A stretch of DNA of 64,000 nucleotides from positions 1,178,001 through 1,242,000 of the forward strand of contig NZ_CP126242.1 of NCBI RefSeq assembly GCF_030142045.1, given 5' to 3'. The notes under the pieces are model-generated. The model was not told the origin of the DNA. It saw nothing but the letters and a program-made list of their open reading frames with translations, and did not search any database. This stretch comes from Arthrobacter sp. zg-Y919. GTDB taxonomy: Bacteria; Actinomycetota; Actinomycetes; Actinomycetales; Micrococcaceae. Within the stretch, counting starts at the first letter, position 1, and every line of letters starts with the position of its first letter. This document shows positions 25,096 to 34,433 of the stretch, piece by piece. Position numbers and translations under genes: made by a program.

Positions 25096-26532
25096 TTGAG
25101 TGCACAAATTGGTGTAACCGGCCTTGCCGTCATGGGTGCGAATCTCGCCCGCAACCTTGCCCGAAACGGTTACACGGTGGCCCTGCACAACCGTTCCATC
25201 GAAAAGACGGACGCCCTGCTTTCGGCGCACGGTGATGAGGGGAACTTCATCCGCACCGAGTCGCTCCAGGAACTCGTGGACTCCCTGGAGACACCGCGCC
25301 GCGTCCTGATCATGGTCAAGGCCGGTGCGCCCGTGGATTCCGTGATCAGCCAGCTGGTGCCCCTGCTGGAACCGGGCGACATTGTGATTGACGGCGGCAA
25401 CTCCCACTTTGAAGACACCCGCCGCCGTGAGGCCGCGCTGGCCGAGAAGGACCTTCACTTTGTTGGCGTCGGCGTTTCCGGCGGTGAAGAGGGCGCGCTC
25501 CTGGGGCCGTCCATCATGCCCGGTGGTTCCCGTGAGTCCTATGACTCCCTCGGGCCGATGCTCGAAAAGATTGCGGCCAAGTACGAGGGCGAACCCTGCT
25601 GCACCTGGATCGGCACCGACGGCGCCGGGCACTTCGTGAAGATGGTGCACAACGGCATCGAATACGCGGACATGCAGGTGATCGGCGAGGCCTACGACCT
25701 GCTGCGCTCCGCCGCCGGCATCGAGCCGGCCGAGCAGGCAAAGATCTTCAACGAGTGGAACACCGGCCAGCTCAGCTCCTTCCTGATCGAAATCACCGCC
25801 GAAGTCCTGGGCCACGTGGATGCCAAGACCGGGAAGCCCTTCGTTGACGTAGTCGTGGACTCCGCCGGCCAGAAGGGCACCGGACGCTGGACCGTCGTGT
25901 CCGGCCTGGACCTGGGCTCCCCGGTCTCCGCCATTGCCGAGTCCGTTTTCGCACGCGCGCTGTCCTCCCAGCGCGGGCAGCGGGAAGTTGCCCAGGAGAC
26001 GCTCCAGGGCCGCGAATCCACCGTCGAGCTGCCCGAGACCTTCGTGGAGGATGTACGCCAGGCCCTCTACGCCTCCAAGCTGGTCAGCTACGCGCAGGGC
26101 ATCGACATGCTCAACGCTGCCGCGAAGGAATACGGCTGGGAACTGAAGCTGGATGAGATCGCCTCGCTCTGGCGTGCCGGCTGCATCATCCGCGCCGAGC
26201 TGCTGGACGACATCATGAAGGCCTACGCGGGCAGCGAAGCTCCTGCCAACCTGCTGTTCGCCCCCGCCTTCGCCGAGTCCATCGCCGCCGCCGTCCCGGC
26301 CTGGCGGCGTGTGGTCTCCGTTGCCGTGCAGCTGGGCATCCCCGTACCGGTGTTCTCCTCCTCGCTGGCCTACTACGACGGCCTGCGCCGCAAGCGGCTC
26401 CCGGCGGCACTCACCCAGGGACTGCGCGACCTCTTCGGTGCGCACACCTACCACCGGGTGGATGCCGAAGGCACCTTCCACACCATGTGGGGCCAGGACC
26501 ACGCCGAGGTCGAAGCAGTGGACACCCACTAG
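25096..26532 (+). CDS. gnd: 6-phosphogluconate dehydrogenase, NADP-dependent, decarboxylating
   Basis: A 478-residue enzyme that converts 6-phosphogluconate to ribulose 5-phosphate, producing NADPH. The Rossmann motif GVTGLAVMGANLARNLARNGY begins at residue 6. The substrate-binding GVGVSGGEEGA and the catalytic HFVKMVHNGIEY are intact, as is the C-terminal dimer tail (AHTYHRVDAEGTFHTMWG). TTG 25096 is chosen since GGAGAGA precedes it and the family N-terminus begins here. The long dimeric form is complete. It ends at a very strong bidirectional terminator. Confidence 0.95.
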   Translation: MSAQIGVTGLAVMGANLARNLARNGYTVALHNRSIEKTDALLSAHGDEGNFIRTESLQELVDSLETPRRVLIMVKAGAPVDSVISQLVPLLEPGDIVIDGGNSHFEDTRRREAALAEKDLHFVGVGVSGGEEGALLGPSIMPGGSRESYDSLGPMLEKIAAKYEGEPCCTWIGTDGAGHFVKMVHNGIEYADMQVIGEAYDLLRSAAGIEPAEQAKIFNEWNTGQLSSFLIEITAEVLGHVDAKTGKPFVDVVVDSAGQKGTGRWTVVSGLDLGSPVSAIAESVFARALSSQRGQREVAQETLQGRESTVELPETFVEDVRQALYASKLVSYAQGIDMLNAAAKEYGWELKLDEIASLWRAGCIIRAELLDDIMKAYAGSEAPANLLFAPAFAESIAAAVPAWRRVVSVAVQLGIPVPVFSSSLAYYDGLRRKRLPAALTQGLRDLFGAHTYHRVDAEGTFHTMWGQDHAEVEAVDTH

Positions 26533-26548
26533 GGCACATCGCTTACAG

Positions 26549-26596
26549 GACATACAGAAAGGCCCGCAGCGGACGCTGCGGGCCTTTCTGTATGTC
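26549..26596. terminator. very long perfect bidirectional terminator between gnd and cysE
   Basis: A 22-base-pair uninterrupted stem: 26549-26570 with 26575-26596, loop GGAC. It lies between two convergent genes and is the longest perfect terminator stem in the window. Confidence 0.92.
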
Positions 26597-26611
26597 GGCC
26601 TTGCGGACCGG

Positions 26612-27196
26612 CTAGATGTAGATGGCGGGGTCGACGTACTCCGCCGGATCCACGGCCGGCTGGGTCATCTTGGTGTCCCGGTGCCGCCACGTGGCGGGAA
26701 TGCCGGTAATGATCGAATCCGCGGGAGCGTCCTTCACCACCACGGCATTGGCTCCCACCGCGCTGTTGGCGCCGATGACCACGGGACCGAGGATCTTCGC
26801 GCCGGCACCCACCGTGACGCCGTCGCAGATCGTGGGATGCCGCTTGACCTTGGCCAGTGAACGCCCGCCCAGGGTCACCCCGTGGTAGAGCATGACATCG
26901 TTGCCGATCTCGGCGGTTTCACCGATGACGACCCCCATGCCGTGGTCGATAAAGAACCGGCGGCCGATTGTGGCACCGGGATGGATTTCAATGCCGGTGG
27001 CGAAACGGGTCACCTGCGACAGGACACGGGCCGGGAACCGCAGCGCGGGCCGTGCCCACATGCGGTGCGTCACCCGGTGCATCCAGATGGCATGCAGGCC
27101 GGAATACACAACGAAGTTTTCAAACGAGCCCCGGGCCGCCGGATCATGTGATGCGGCGGCGTCGAGGTCTTCGCGCAGTCGGGCTAACAGACTCAC
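26612..27196 (-). CDS. cysE: serine O-acetyltransferase
   Basis: A 194-residue short-form (EpsC-type) serine acetyltransferase that makes O-acetylserine for cysteine synthesis. The left-handed beta-helix hexapeptide repeats are clear from [44 protein letters not shown] onward, with the catalytic His residues in DHGMG and [11 protein letters not shown] 27196 is chosen as the family start ([13 protein letters not shown]); the frame upstream has no similarity. It lies 49 bases after cysK on the same strand and acts in the same pathway, probably as a complex. Confidence 0.94.
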   Translation of the reverse strand: MSLLARLREDLDAAASHDPAARGSFENFVVYSGLHAIWMHRVTHRMWARPALRFPARVLSQVTRFATGIEIHPGATIGRRFFIDHGMGVVIGETAEIGNDVMLYHGVTLGGRSLAKVKRHPTICDGVTVGAGAKILGPVVIGANSAVGANAVVVKDAPADSIITGIPATWRHRDTKMTQPAVDPAEYVDPAIYI

Positions 27197-27245
27197 AGAG
27201 AACTTTCTGCTCGGTTGGTCCGTCCCGCAGGGGGCGGAGCGCGGT

Positions 27246-28181
27246 CTAGCCGCGGATGTCGTCGTACAGGACGGTGGAGATGTAACGCTCTCCGAAGTCG
27301 CAGACAGTGGCAACAATCAGCTTACCGGCGTTCTCTTCCCGCTTGGCCAGTTCCAGTGCGGCCCAGACGATGGCCCCGGAGGAAATGCCGCCCAGGATGC
27401 CTTCCTGCGTGCCCAGTGCCCGGGCGGTGGCGACGGAGTCCTCGATGGAGGCGTCGAAGACCTCGTCGTAGATGGTGGTGTCGAGGATCTCGGGAACAAA
27501 GTTCGCGCCGATGCCCTGGATCTTGTGCGGGCCGGGGGAACCGCCGTTCAGGATGGGGGAGTCCTTCGGTTCCACGGCAACAATCTTCACATCCGGCTTG
27601 CGTTCCTTCAGGACCTGCCCGACGCCGGTGATGGTGCCGCCGGTGCCGATGCCGGCAACGAAGATGTCCACCTGGCCGTCCGTGTCCGCCCAGATTTCCT
27701 CGGCGGTGGTGGCCCGGTGCACAGCCGGGTTCGCTTCGTTCGCGAACTGCTGGGCCCAGATGGCGTTCTCGGTGGTGGCGACAATTTCCTTGGCCTTGTC
27801 CACTGCGCCGCGCATGCCGTCGGCACCGGGGGTGAGGACAATTTCGGCACCGTAGGCACGCAGCATGACCCGGCGCTCGGTGGACATGGTCTCGGGCATG
27901 GTGAGGATGACCTTGTAGCCGCGGGCTGCGCCCACCATGGCCAGGGCGATTCCGGTGTTGCCGGAGGTGCCCTCCACAATGGTGCCGCCGGGCTGAAGGG
28001 CGCCGGCCTTCTCGGCGGCGTCGACAATTGCCACGCCGATCCGGTCCTTGACGCTGTTGGCCGGGTTGTAGAACTCCAGCTTTACGGCGACCTGGGCGTG
28101 GAGTCCCTCAGTGAGCCGGTTCAGGCGCACCAGCGGGGTTCCACCTACGAGCTGGGTTACATCGTCATAAATACGAGCCAT
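27246..28181 (-). CDS. cysK: cysteine synthase A (O-acetylserine sulfhydrylase)
   Basis: A 311-residue PLP-dependent fold-type II enzyme making cysteine from O-acetylserine and sulfide. Lys45 in [11 protein letters not shown] binds PLP; the substrate loop GTSGNTG and the phosphate-binding [10 protein letters not shown] are present, and the C-terminal GISSGA is standard. It precedes cysE on the same transcript. Confidence 0.96.
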   Translation of the reverse strand: MARIYDDVTQLVGGTPLVRLNRLTEGLHAQVAVKLEFYNPANSVKDRIGVAIVDAAEKAGALQPGGTIVEGTSGNTGIALAMVGAARGYKVILTMPETMSTERRVMLRAYGAEIVLTPGADGMRGAVDKAKEIVATTENAIWAQQFANEANPAVHRATTAEEIWADTDGQVDIFVAGIGTGGTITGVGQVLKERKPDVKIVAVEPKDSPILNGGSPGPHKIQGIGANFVPEILDTTIYDEVFDASIEDSVATARALGTQEGILGGISSGAIVWAALELAKREENAGKLIVATVCDFGERYISTVLYDDIRG

Positions 28182-28261
28182 GGTTTTCCTCTATTCCTTC
28201 AACGTTCGTTTCACCGGATGGAGTGATATCCGTTCCAGCCTATCGGCGTGGATGCAGCGGC

Positions 28262-28783
28262 CTAGTCCTGGAGCCATTGGGAGTAATACTTGCGCGCTTT
28301 GGCCAGTTTCGGATTAATAATCACCTGGCAATAGCCCTGGCCGGGGTGCTTTGCGTAGAAATCCTGATGGAAGTCCTCCGCCGGGTAGAAGCGCGGAAGG
28401 GGCACGATCTCGGTGACGATCGGATCCTTCCAGTTCTCCCGTGCCCGCTCGACGGCGGCTTCGAAATCACTGCGCTGGCCCTCATCGGCGTAGAACATGG
28501 ACGAACGGTACTGGGTGCCGACGTCGTAACCCTGGCGGTTCAGGGTAGTGGGATCGTGCTGCGAGAAGAACATGTCCAAAATGACTTCGGAGGGGATGAT
28601 CTCCTCATCGAAAGTCACGGCCACCACCTCTGCGTGCCCGGTGATCCCGGCGCTCACACTGTCATAGTCCGGGTTCTCGGCCGCGCCTCCGGTGTAGCCG
28701 GAAACTACGTCGGTTACGCCGCGGACCTTGCGGTAGAGAGCATCGAGGCACCAGAAGCAGCCTCCGCCTAATACGTAAGTCAT
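28262..28783 (-). CDS. msrA: peptide-methionine (S)-S-oxide reductase
   Basis: A 173-residue MsrA that repairs methionine-S-sulfoxide in proteins. The active site GGGCFWC sits at residues 6-12 with Cys9 as nucleophile. VVSGYTGG, GHAEVVAVTFD, FFSQHDPTTLNRQGYDVGTQYRS and the distal GYC resolving cysteine are intact. ATG 28783 (MTYVLGGG) is preferred to ATG 28786 because it gives workable spacing from AAAGG. Divergent from the Nif3 gene, alone on its strand. Confidence 0.95.
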   Translation of the reverse strand: MTYVLGGGCFWCLDALYRKVRGVTDVVSGYTGGAAENPDYDSVSAGITGHAEVVAVTFDEEIIPSEVILDMFFSQHDPTTLNRQGYDVGTQYRSSMFYADEGQRSDFEAAVERARENWKDPIVTEIVPLPRFYPAEDFHQDFYAKHPGQGYCQVIINPKLAKARKYYSQWLQD

Positions 28784-28915
28784 CATGCCTTTAACAATGC
28801 GCCCGGGACGGCTTTGATTCCCGGCGCCCGGCAAGGGGCCCGGGGACTGTTCCCTGCATCACGGCAGGCGCGCCGGAATTGAGCAGGGCAACGGCCGCAG
28901 GGTAGAACTAGAGCT

Positions 28916-29836
28916 ATGGAAGCGGATTCCCCCCACGAGCGCTCCGGCGCGGACATGCCCGAGGACCAGGTTCAGGCACCCGAGGCCGACGTGCCTACCC
29001 TGGGTGACGTACTGCTGGCGGCCGAAGAACTCTGGCCCGAATCCCTGGCCGAGGGCTGGGATGCTCCCGGCCTGGTGTCCGGACGCGTCGACCGGGAGGT
29101 CCGGCGGATCCTGTTCGCTGTTGATCCCACCCGGGAAGTCATCGACGAGGCCCTCGAATGGGGCGCGGACCTGCTCCTGACCCACCATCCACTGCTGCTG
29201 AAGCCGGTGAATTCCGTCGCCGCCAGCACCTTCAAGGGCGAGGCCGTGCACCGCCTGATCGAAGGTGGCTGCGCGCTCCTGACAGTGCACACCAACGGTG
29301 ACAGCGCCGTCGGGGGAGTATCCGATGTCCTGGCCGATGCCTTCGGCCTGCGGCACGTTGCCCCGCTGGTGCCGGCCGCCGAAGGACTGCCCGAAGAGGG
29401 GATCGGCCGGGTCGGCGACCTGCCCGAGGTGCTCAGCCTGGCCGACTTCGCGGAACGTGTGTTCAGCATCCTGCCCGCCGTCGCCGGCGGCGTGCGGGTT
29501 GCCGGGGACCCGGACGGCCTGGTCCGCAGGGTCGCCGTCTGCGGAGGTGCCGGCGACGGCCTGTTCGACGCCGTGCGTGCCCAGCAGGCGGACGTCTATG
29601 TCACCGCGGACCTGCGCCACCACCCGGCGTCGGAACTGCGGGAGCGTGCCGCCACCGGCAACGGCCGCCCGTACCTCATCGATGTGTCCCACTTCGGCAG
29701 CGAATGGCTGTGGCTGACACCCGCTGCGAACGCCTTGGAAAACGTCCTCACGGACCAGGGCTTCGCCGCTGACGTGCGCGTCAGCGGAGTCAACACCGAT
29801 CCATGGGACTTCGTACTTACTCCCGGGCTGAAGTGA
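28916..29836 (+). CDS. Nif3-like dinuclear metal-centre protein
   Basis: A 306-residue Nif3/YbgI family protein, forming toroidal hexamers with a two-metal site; often annotated as a GTP cyclohydrolase I type 2 homologue without solid evidence. Motifs: LAEGWDAPGLVSGR, FAVDPTREVIDEAL, ADLLLTHHPLLLKPVN, TVHTNGDSA and DVSHFGSEW. The first 25 residues are a charged extension. It opens a plus-strand trio (Nif3, zinc-ribbon protein, RNase HI) that is conserved in actinobacteria, including mycobacteria. Confidence 0.92.
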   Translation: MEADSPHERSGADMPEDQVQAPEADVPTLGDVLLAAEELWPESLAEGWDAPGLVSGRVDREVRRILFAVDPTREVIDEALEWGADLLLTHHPLLLKPVNSVAASTFKGEAVHRLIEGGCALLTVHTNGDSAVGGVSDVLADAFGLRHVAPLVPAAEGLPEEGIGRVGDLPEVLSLADFAERVFSILPAVAGGVRVAGDPDGLVRRVAVCGGAGDGLFDAVRAQQADVYVTADLRHHPASELRERAATGNGRPYLIDVSHFGSEWLWLTPAANALENVLTDQGFAADVRVSGVNTDPWDFVLTPGLK

Positions 29837-29903
29837 TCCCCTCCAGTGGCATAGGCTTAGGAGAGCCGGGCCAGGCAGGTCCGGATATACACGGAGGTAT
29901 TCG

Positions 29904-30644
29904 GTGGCAAAAGCATCGCCCGCGGAGCAGCTGAGGCTGCTGGATCTGCAGGCCCTGGACAGCAGGATCAAGTCCCTGCGCAATCAGGCCCGCAACGTTA
30001 GCAACAATCCCGAGATCGCGTCCCTTGGCGATGCCGTAGCCGCCGCCGAAAGCGCACGCGTGTCCGCCGGTACCGAGGTCGCCGATATTGAACGCGAACT
30101 GGCGCGGGCCGAAGCGGACGTAGCTTCGGTCGTCGCGCGGATGGCCCGTGATCAGCAGCACCTGGACAGCGGGAAGGGCGGCTCCAAGGAGCTCACCGCC
30201 CTGCAGGCGGAGATCGTTTCCCTCGAACGCCGCCGGTCCGACTTGGAGGACGTTGAACTCGACGTGATGGAACGGCTGGAAACAGCCCGCACCCGCGAGG
30301 CCGAGGCAGGCGAGGCCCTGGGTGCCCTGCACGCCAAGCGCCGGGAACTGGAGGAAAAGCGCGACGCCGAGCTGGCAGTGATCGGCACCGACACCGCAGA
30401 CGCTGAAGCCCGGCGCGGAGAACTCGCCGCCAGCTTCGAACCGGCCCTCCTGGCGGTGTACGAAAAGACCCTTTCCAAGCACGGTATCGGCGCTGCCCGC
30501 CTGTTCCACGGCACGTCCGAAGGCTCTGGGATGCAGCTGAGCCCCGGCGACCTCGCTGATATCCGTAAGGCCGCCGATGAGGACATTGTGTTCTGTCCGG
30601 ATTCGGGCTGCATCCTGGTCCGCTCCGCCGAGTGGGGCAGCTGA
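29904..30644 (+). CDS. coiled-coil protein of the C4-type zinc-ribbon family, ribbon degenerate
   Basis: A 246-residue protein with a long N-terminal antiparallel coiled coil (about residues 5-180, heptads of Leu, Ala, Glu and Arg) and a short C-terminal domain. Relatives end in a zinc ribbon with two Cys-x-x-Cys pairs. Here the first pair position reads FHGTSEGSGMQLSPGDLADI, with no Cys, and the second is CPDSGC. Zinc binding in the usual way is therefore unlikely. GTG 29904 follows a GGAGG. The next gene starts three bases after its stop, so the two are coupled. Confidence 0.88.
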   Translation: MAKASPAEQLRLLDLQALDSRIKSLRNQARNVSNNPEIASLGDAVAAAESARVSAGTEVADIERELARAEADVASVVARMARDQQHLDSGKGGSKELTALQAEIVSLERRRSDLEDVELDVMERLETARTREAEAGEALGALHAKRRELEEKRDAELAVIGTDTADAEARRGELAASFEPALLAVYEKTLSKHGIGAARLFHGTSEGSGMQLSPGDLADIRKAADEDIVFCPDSGCILVRSAEWGS

Positions 30645-30647
30645 GAA

Positions 30648-31619
30648 GTGACATTGTTTGACCCGGAGCCGGAGCCGGACTCCGGCGCCGAAGCTGAGGT
30701 TGCCCGCGTCCCGGCCGGCGGACCCCGTCGTACCCTCATCGTCGAAGCGGATGGCGGTTCGCGCGGCAATCCGGGAATCGCCGGCTACGGCGCTCTGGTC
30801 CGCGATCCCGACACCGGCCGCATCCTCGCCGAGAAGGCGGAATACGTAGGCCGCGTGTCCAATAATGTCGCGGAGTATTCGGGCCTCATCGCCGCCCTGG
30901 AGCTGGCGCACAGCATCGACCCGGACTGCTGGATCCTGGCCAAGATGGATTCCAAGCTGGTCGTCGAGCAGATGAGCGGCCGCTGGAAGATCAAGCACGC
31001 CGATATGCAGAAGCTCGCGGCTAAGGCACGTTCGATCGTGAATCCGCAGCGGGTTAAGTACCAGTGGATTCCGCGCGAGTTAAACAAGGACGCGGACCGG
31101 CTGTCCAACGAAGCGATGGATGCCGGAACCGCCGGAATTCCGTGGAAGCCGCGCGCAGGCGCAGACACCAAGGCGGCGGCTGCCGCAGCCGTACTGGAAG
31201 CGGCTGCGTCTCCGGCTCCTGCGCCCGCTCCCACGGGACGGCTGCACCACACGGAGATCTGGGTCAATGACTTCGCAGCGGCGGAGAAATCCCTCGGCTG
31301 GCTGCTGGAGCGGCTGGGCTACGTCCGGAAGGAAACCTGGTCCACCGGCGGAAGCTGGCAGGGCGCTGAGGGGTACATCGTGCTCGAGTCCGGGCCCGAC
31401 GTCGAACGCGGCCCCTACTCCCGGAAACGGGCGGGCCTGAACCACCTGGCGTTCCGTGCAGGTTCGGAGGCCGACGTCGAGCTCCTGGCCCGTCGTGCGT
31501 CCAGCCACGGCTGGACCCTGTTGTTCGCGGACCGGCATCCCCACGCCGGGGGAGCGGAGCACTACGCCGCATACCTCGAAAACGACGAAGGCTTCGAAGT
31601 GGAACTGGTCGCCGGCTAG
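30648..31619 (+). CDS. RNase HI fused to a VOC (glyoxalase/bleomycin-resistance) domain
   Basis: A 323-residue two-domain protein. Residues about 28-160 are a complete RNase HI, degrading RNA in RNA:DNA hybrids, with catalytic Asp35 (EADGGSRGNPG), Glu76 (NNVAEY), Asp101 (MDSKLVVEQMSG) and Asp150 (NKDADRL). A linker of Ala/Pro (about 172-197) leads to a vicinal-oxygen-chelate domain, 199-323: LHHTEIWVND, GYIVLES, LNHLAFRAGS and GFEVELVAG supply the expected metal-ligand positions (His200 or 201, Glu247, His266, Glu319). In mycobacteria the RNase HI at this locus is joined to a CobC-type phosphatase instead. The fusion is in one frame with no sign of a junction error. The role of the second domain is unknown. 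Confidence 0.88.
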   Translation: MTLFDPEPEPDSGAEAEVARVPAGGPRRTLIVEADGGSRGNPGIAGYGALVRDPDTGRILAEKAEYVGRVSNNVAEYSGLIAALELAHSIDPDCWILAKMDSKLVVEQMSGRWKIKHADMQKLAAKARSIVNPQRVKYQWIPRELNKDADRLSNEAMDAGTAGIPWKPRAGADTKAAAAAAVLEAAASPAPAPAPTGRLHHTEIWVNDFAAAEKSLGWLLERLGYVRKETWSTGGSWQGAEGYIVLESGPDVERGPYSRKRAGLNHLAFRAGSEADVELLARRASSHGWTLLFADRHPHAGGAEHYAAYLENDEGFEVELVAG

Positions 31620-32384
31620 TTACCCGTGCAGGATGACGTTGAGCTGGTACGGTTTCCGGCCTGCCGGAGGCACCAGCTCGGCGTCCCACTTTTCCTGCGC
31701 GGCAGCCAGGAGCTCCTGAGGCGTAGCCGGCTCCACACCGGCCCGCTCGAGCAGGTGGCGGGCCAGCTCGCCCCGGGTGTGCTTGGCGAAATGCGAAACA
31801 ACCTTCCGTTCGCCGTTGCGCACGGAGAACACGTTGACCGCCGCCGTGTTCCGGGGATCCGGTGACCAGGCAGCCGCGTAGGTGCTGGAGCGGCAGTCAA
31901 CCACCAGGGAGTTCCCCGCATACTCATCCAGCGGGCCCGTGAGGTGCTGCTTCCAGAAAGCGGCGAGCCGGCCGGTTTCCGGCAGCCGCACCGACATGGA
32001 GAGCCGGTAGGCTGGGATCGGATCAGCAAAGCCAAGGGCACCCCACAGCGCGGACATCACAAGCACCGCGTCATCGGCACGCCGCTGCGCCGTGGATGAA
32101 AGCGTCGTGTAGCCCAATGCGTCGTACAGCACGCCCGTGTAGACCCGGTGCGCGGGCGCACAGGGTTCCATCTCCAGAGTGGTGTTGCGGCGCACTTCCG
32201 GTGCCAGCGTCGCCCCCACGCCCAGAACTGAGAGGGCGTCGCCGGAACTGCTCGCTTCGGCCAGGGCCTTGAGCACCAGGGAGCGGGGTTCGGACAGCAG
32301 CGGGAAATGCAGCCGGGACAGGTCCAGGGCGGCTCCTGTCGGGGCGGGCGTTTTTCCTTCGGAGGGCGGGAGCAGGATCAGCAC
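31620..32384 (-). CDS. yaaA: YaaA family peroxide-stress protein
   Basis: A 254-residue YaaA/DUF328 protein, known in E. coli to limit free iron and protect DNA under peroxide stress. The signature LILLPPSEGKT opens the protein; YTGVLYDALGY, SALWGALGFADPIPAYRLSM, and the C-terminal NVFSVRNGERKVVSHFAKHTRGELAR follow. Length is normal. Its stop codon abuts the stop of the convergent RNase HI-VOC gene with no spacer. Confidence 0.92.
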   Translation of the reverse strand: MLILLPPSEGKTPAPTGAALDLSRLHFPLLSEPRSLVLKALAEASSSGDALSVLGVGATLAPEVRRNTTLEMEPCAPAHRVYTGVLYDALGYTTLSSTAQRRADDAVLVMSALWGALGFADPIPAYRLSMSVRLPETGRLAAFWKQHLTGPLDEYAGNSLVVDCRSSTYAAAWSPDPRNTAAVNVFSVRNGERKVVSHFAKHTRGELARHLLERAGVEPATPQELLAAAQEKWDAELVPPAGRKPYQLNVILHG

Positions 32385-32474
32385 CGGTTAATCCTACGCG
32401 AGCCGGGCGGCGGGTTCCGGAACACCCCGGACGTCCGGGACGGGGCGGACCCCGCGGGACGGTAGAGTTGACGA

Positions 32475-32883
32475 TGGACGGGTTGGCCAGGCAATCGCGT
32501 CGGTGCGGATGCCTTCGGGACATCCGCTGCCGCCGAGGAAAGTCCGGGCTCCACAGGGCAGGGTGGTGGGTAACGCCCACTCGGGGAAACCCGCAGGCCA
32601 GTGCCACAGAAAAGAAACCGCCGGCCCGGGCTGCTTTGCAGCCTGAGCAGGTAAGGGTGAAAAGGCGGTGTAAGAGACCACCAGCGTCCCGGGTGACCGG
32701 GACGGCTAGGTAAACCCCACCCGGAGCAAGGCCATACAGGACACGTTTGAGGGCTGCCCGCCCGATGTGTCCGGGTAGGCCGCTCGAGGCCGCCGGCAAC
32801 GGCGGTCCTAGATGGATGATTGCCGCTCCCGGTCCGGTAACGGTCCGGGCGTACAAAACCCGGCTTATCGGCCAGCCCGTCCA
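32475..32883 (+). ncRNA. rnpB: RNase P RNA, class A
   Basis: The P1 helix pairs TGGACGGGTTGGCC (32475-32488) with GGCCAGCCCGTCCA (32870-32883). Between them are conserved RNase P elements: GAGGAAAGTCCGGGCTCCAC near 32535-32555, GGTAAGGGTGAAAAGG, AGAGACCACCAG, GGTAAACCCC, and ACAAAACCCGGCTTATCGG before the closing stem. A TAGAGT at 32463-32468 is placed as a -10 element. The RNA trims 5' leaders from pre-tRNAs. Confidence 0.97.
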
Positions 32884-33009
32884 CCCATCCTTACGCCGAA
32901 CATTCCGCCCGGCTGCCGCAGAACGCGCGTGAGCCACGCTTTAGCGCAAAGTTCACTGTTTGGTACGTTGACGGATCTCATTTCCCGGGTGCTGGGCTAT
33001 TCTGTGGCA

Positions 33010-34323
33010 ATGCCCAAGACCGAGGCGGCCGCAAGGCCACTGGTTATCAGAAACGCCAACTTCCGGCGGTTGTGGATCTCGTCGACCGCCGGCATCTTCG
33101 GCACGGCCGTCACCAGTGTTGCGCTGCCCGTCATCGCGGTCATGGAACTGGACGCCTCCAATGCCACAGTTGCCGTCCTCTCCGGCATGGCCTTCCTTCC
33201 CTGGCTCCTGTTTGCCCTGCCCATCGGCGTATTGGTGGACCGGCAGCGGCGCCGGCCCCTGATCGTGGTCTCACTCGCCGTACGGACCCTGTTGCTCGCC
33301 AGCCTGCCCGTGGCTTGGTGGCTCGGGCTCCTGACAGTTACCCAGCTGTTCGTAGTGTCCTTCGGCGCTGGGCTGGCAGCGGTGTTCTTCACCCTTGCGG
33401 AGCAGGCGCTGGTGCCCCAGGCAGTGGACCGGGAGGAACTCGTGGAGGGCAACGGGCTGATGACGGGTTCCGGTGCACTGGGCGACGCCGGCGGGCGGGC
33501 ACTGGGCGGCTGGGTCACCGACGCCTGGGGTGCGTCCAATGCGCTGCTTCTCCAGGTAGCGGCCTCATTTGCTTCGCTGGCGGCGATCCTGCGCCTGGAC
33601 ATTACCGAACCCCGTCCCGGCCGTGCGGAGAAGCGGCACGTCGTGAAGGAGATGGCCGAGGGGGTGCGGTACATCTTCAGTACCGTGGCCCTGCGGATGC
33701 TGCTGATTACCGGCGCGTTGTGGAACCTCGGCGGCAACATCGTCAATTCGCTGCTGGTTCTGCTCGTGCTCCGGTCGCTGGGGGAATCGCCCGGCATGCT
33801 GGGCCTGCTCACCGCGGCCACCGCCGTGGGAGGCACTGTGGGCGGACTGTCAGTGAAACGCTTGGCCGACCGATTCGGCTCCGGCCGGGTCTGGCGCTAT
33901 TCGATGTTTCCCGCCGTGGCAGGTTACGCGAGCCTGTTGTTTATCTCCCCGGGCTGGGGGATGGCGGTCGGATTCGTTGGGCTTTTTGTCGCCGGCTTCT
34001 CGATTTCCCTGAACATTGTGGTCGCCACCGCGTTCCGCCAGCGTGTCTGCCCGCCGCAGATGCTTGGCCGCCTCGGTTCTGCCCAGCGGATGGTGAGCTG
34101 GGGGATGCTGGCCGTAGCTGCTTTTGCCGCCGCCCTGCTGGTGGAATTCCTCAGTATCCGCGGTTCCATCCTGACGGGGATCCTGGTGGCTGCCCTGGCG
34201 CCTTTGGTGGCTGCGTTCGGCCCGCTGCGCGGGATCCGGGACCTTGCCGAACTGGAGCCGGACCGGCCGGAGCTTCCGGCAGCCAGCCCTGCCACGACCG
34301 GACGGCACTCCGCGAAGATGTGA
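33010..34323 (+). CDS. MFS transporter
   Basis: A 437-residue major facilitator superfamily protein with about twelve hydrophobic segments. The loop after helix 2 carries GVLVDRQRRRPLIV, the MFS signature, and a second copy, KRLADRFGSGRVWRYS, lies after helix 8. The start NFRRLWISSTAGIFGTAVTSVALPVIAV places it with the drug- and metabolite-efflux type transporters (MFS_3 group, related to enterobactin exporters). ATG 33010 gives the family N-terminus. Substrate unknown. Confidence 0.88.
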   Translation: MPKTEAAARPLVIRNANFRRLWISSTAGIFGTAVTSVALPVIAVMELDASNATVAVLSGMAFLPWLLFALPIGVLVDRQRRRPLIVVSLAVRTLLLASLPVAWWLGLLTVTQLFVVSFGAGLAAVFFTLAEQALVPQAVDREELVEGNGLMTGSGALGDAGGRALGGWVTDAWGASNALLLQVAASFASLAAILRLDITEPRPGRAEKRHVVKEMAEGVRYIFSTVALRMLLITGALWNLGGNIVNSLLVLLVLRSLGESPGMLGLLTAATAVGGTVGGLSVKRLADRFGSGRVWRYSMFPAVAGYASLLFISPGWGMAVGFVGLFVAGFSISLNIVVATAFRQRVCPPQMLGRLGSAQRMVSWGMLAVAAFAAALLVEFLSIRGSILTGILVAALAPLVAAFGPLRGIRDLAELEPDRPELPAASPATTGRHSAKM

Positions 34324-34433
34324 CCTTTCTCTCCCCAGAGATACGGGTGGGAAGTTTGTGACCTAATACACTGGGAGGGACTACCGCCAACCGGCACAAC
34401 GCAGTGCCGGCTGATAGAAGGATGTGAAGTTCT

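Noticed and set aside
32071-32937. Minus-strand frame running through the RNase P RNA
   Set aside because: The region folds as rnpB and the frame also crosses yaaA; no protein family is visible.
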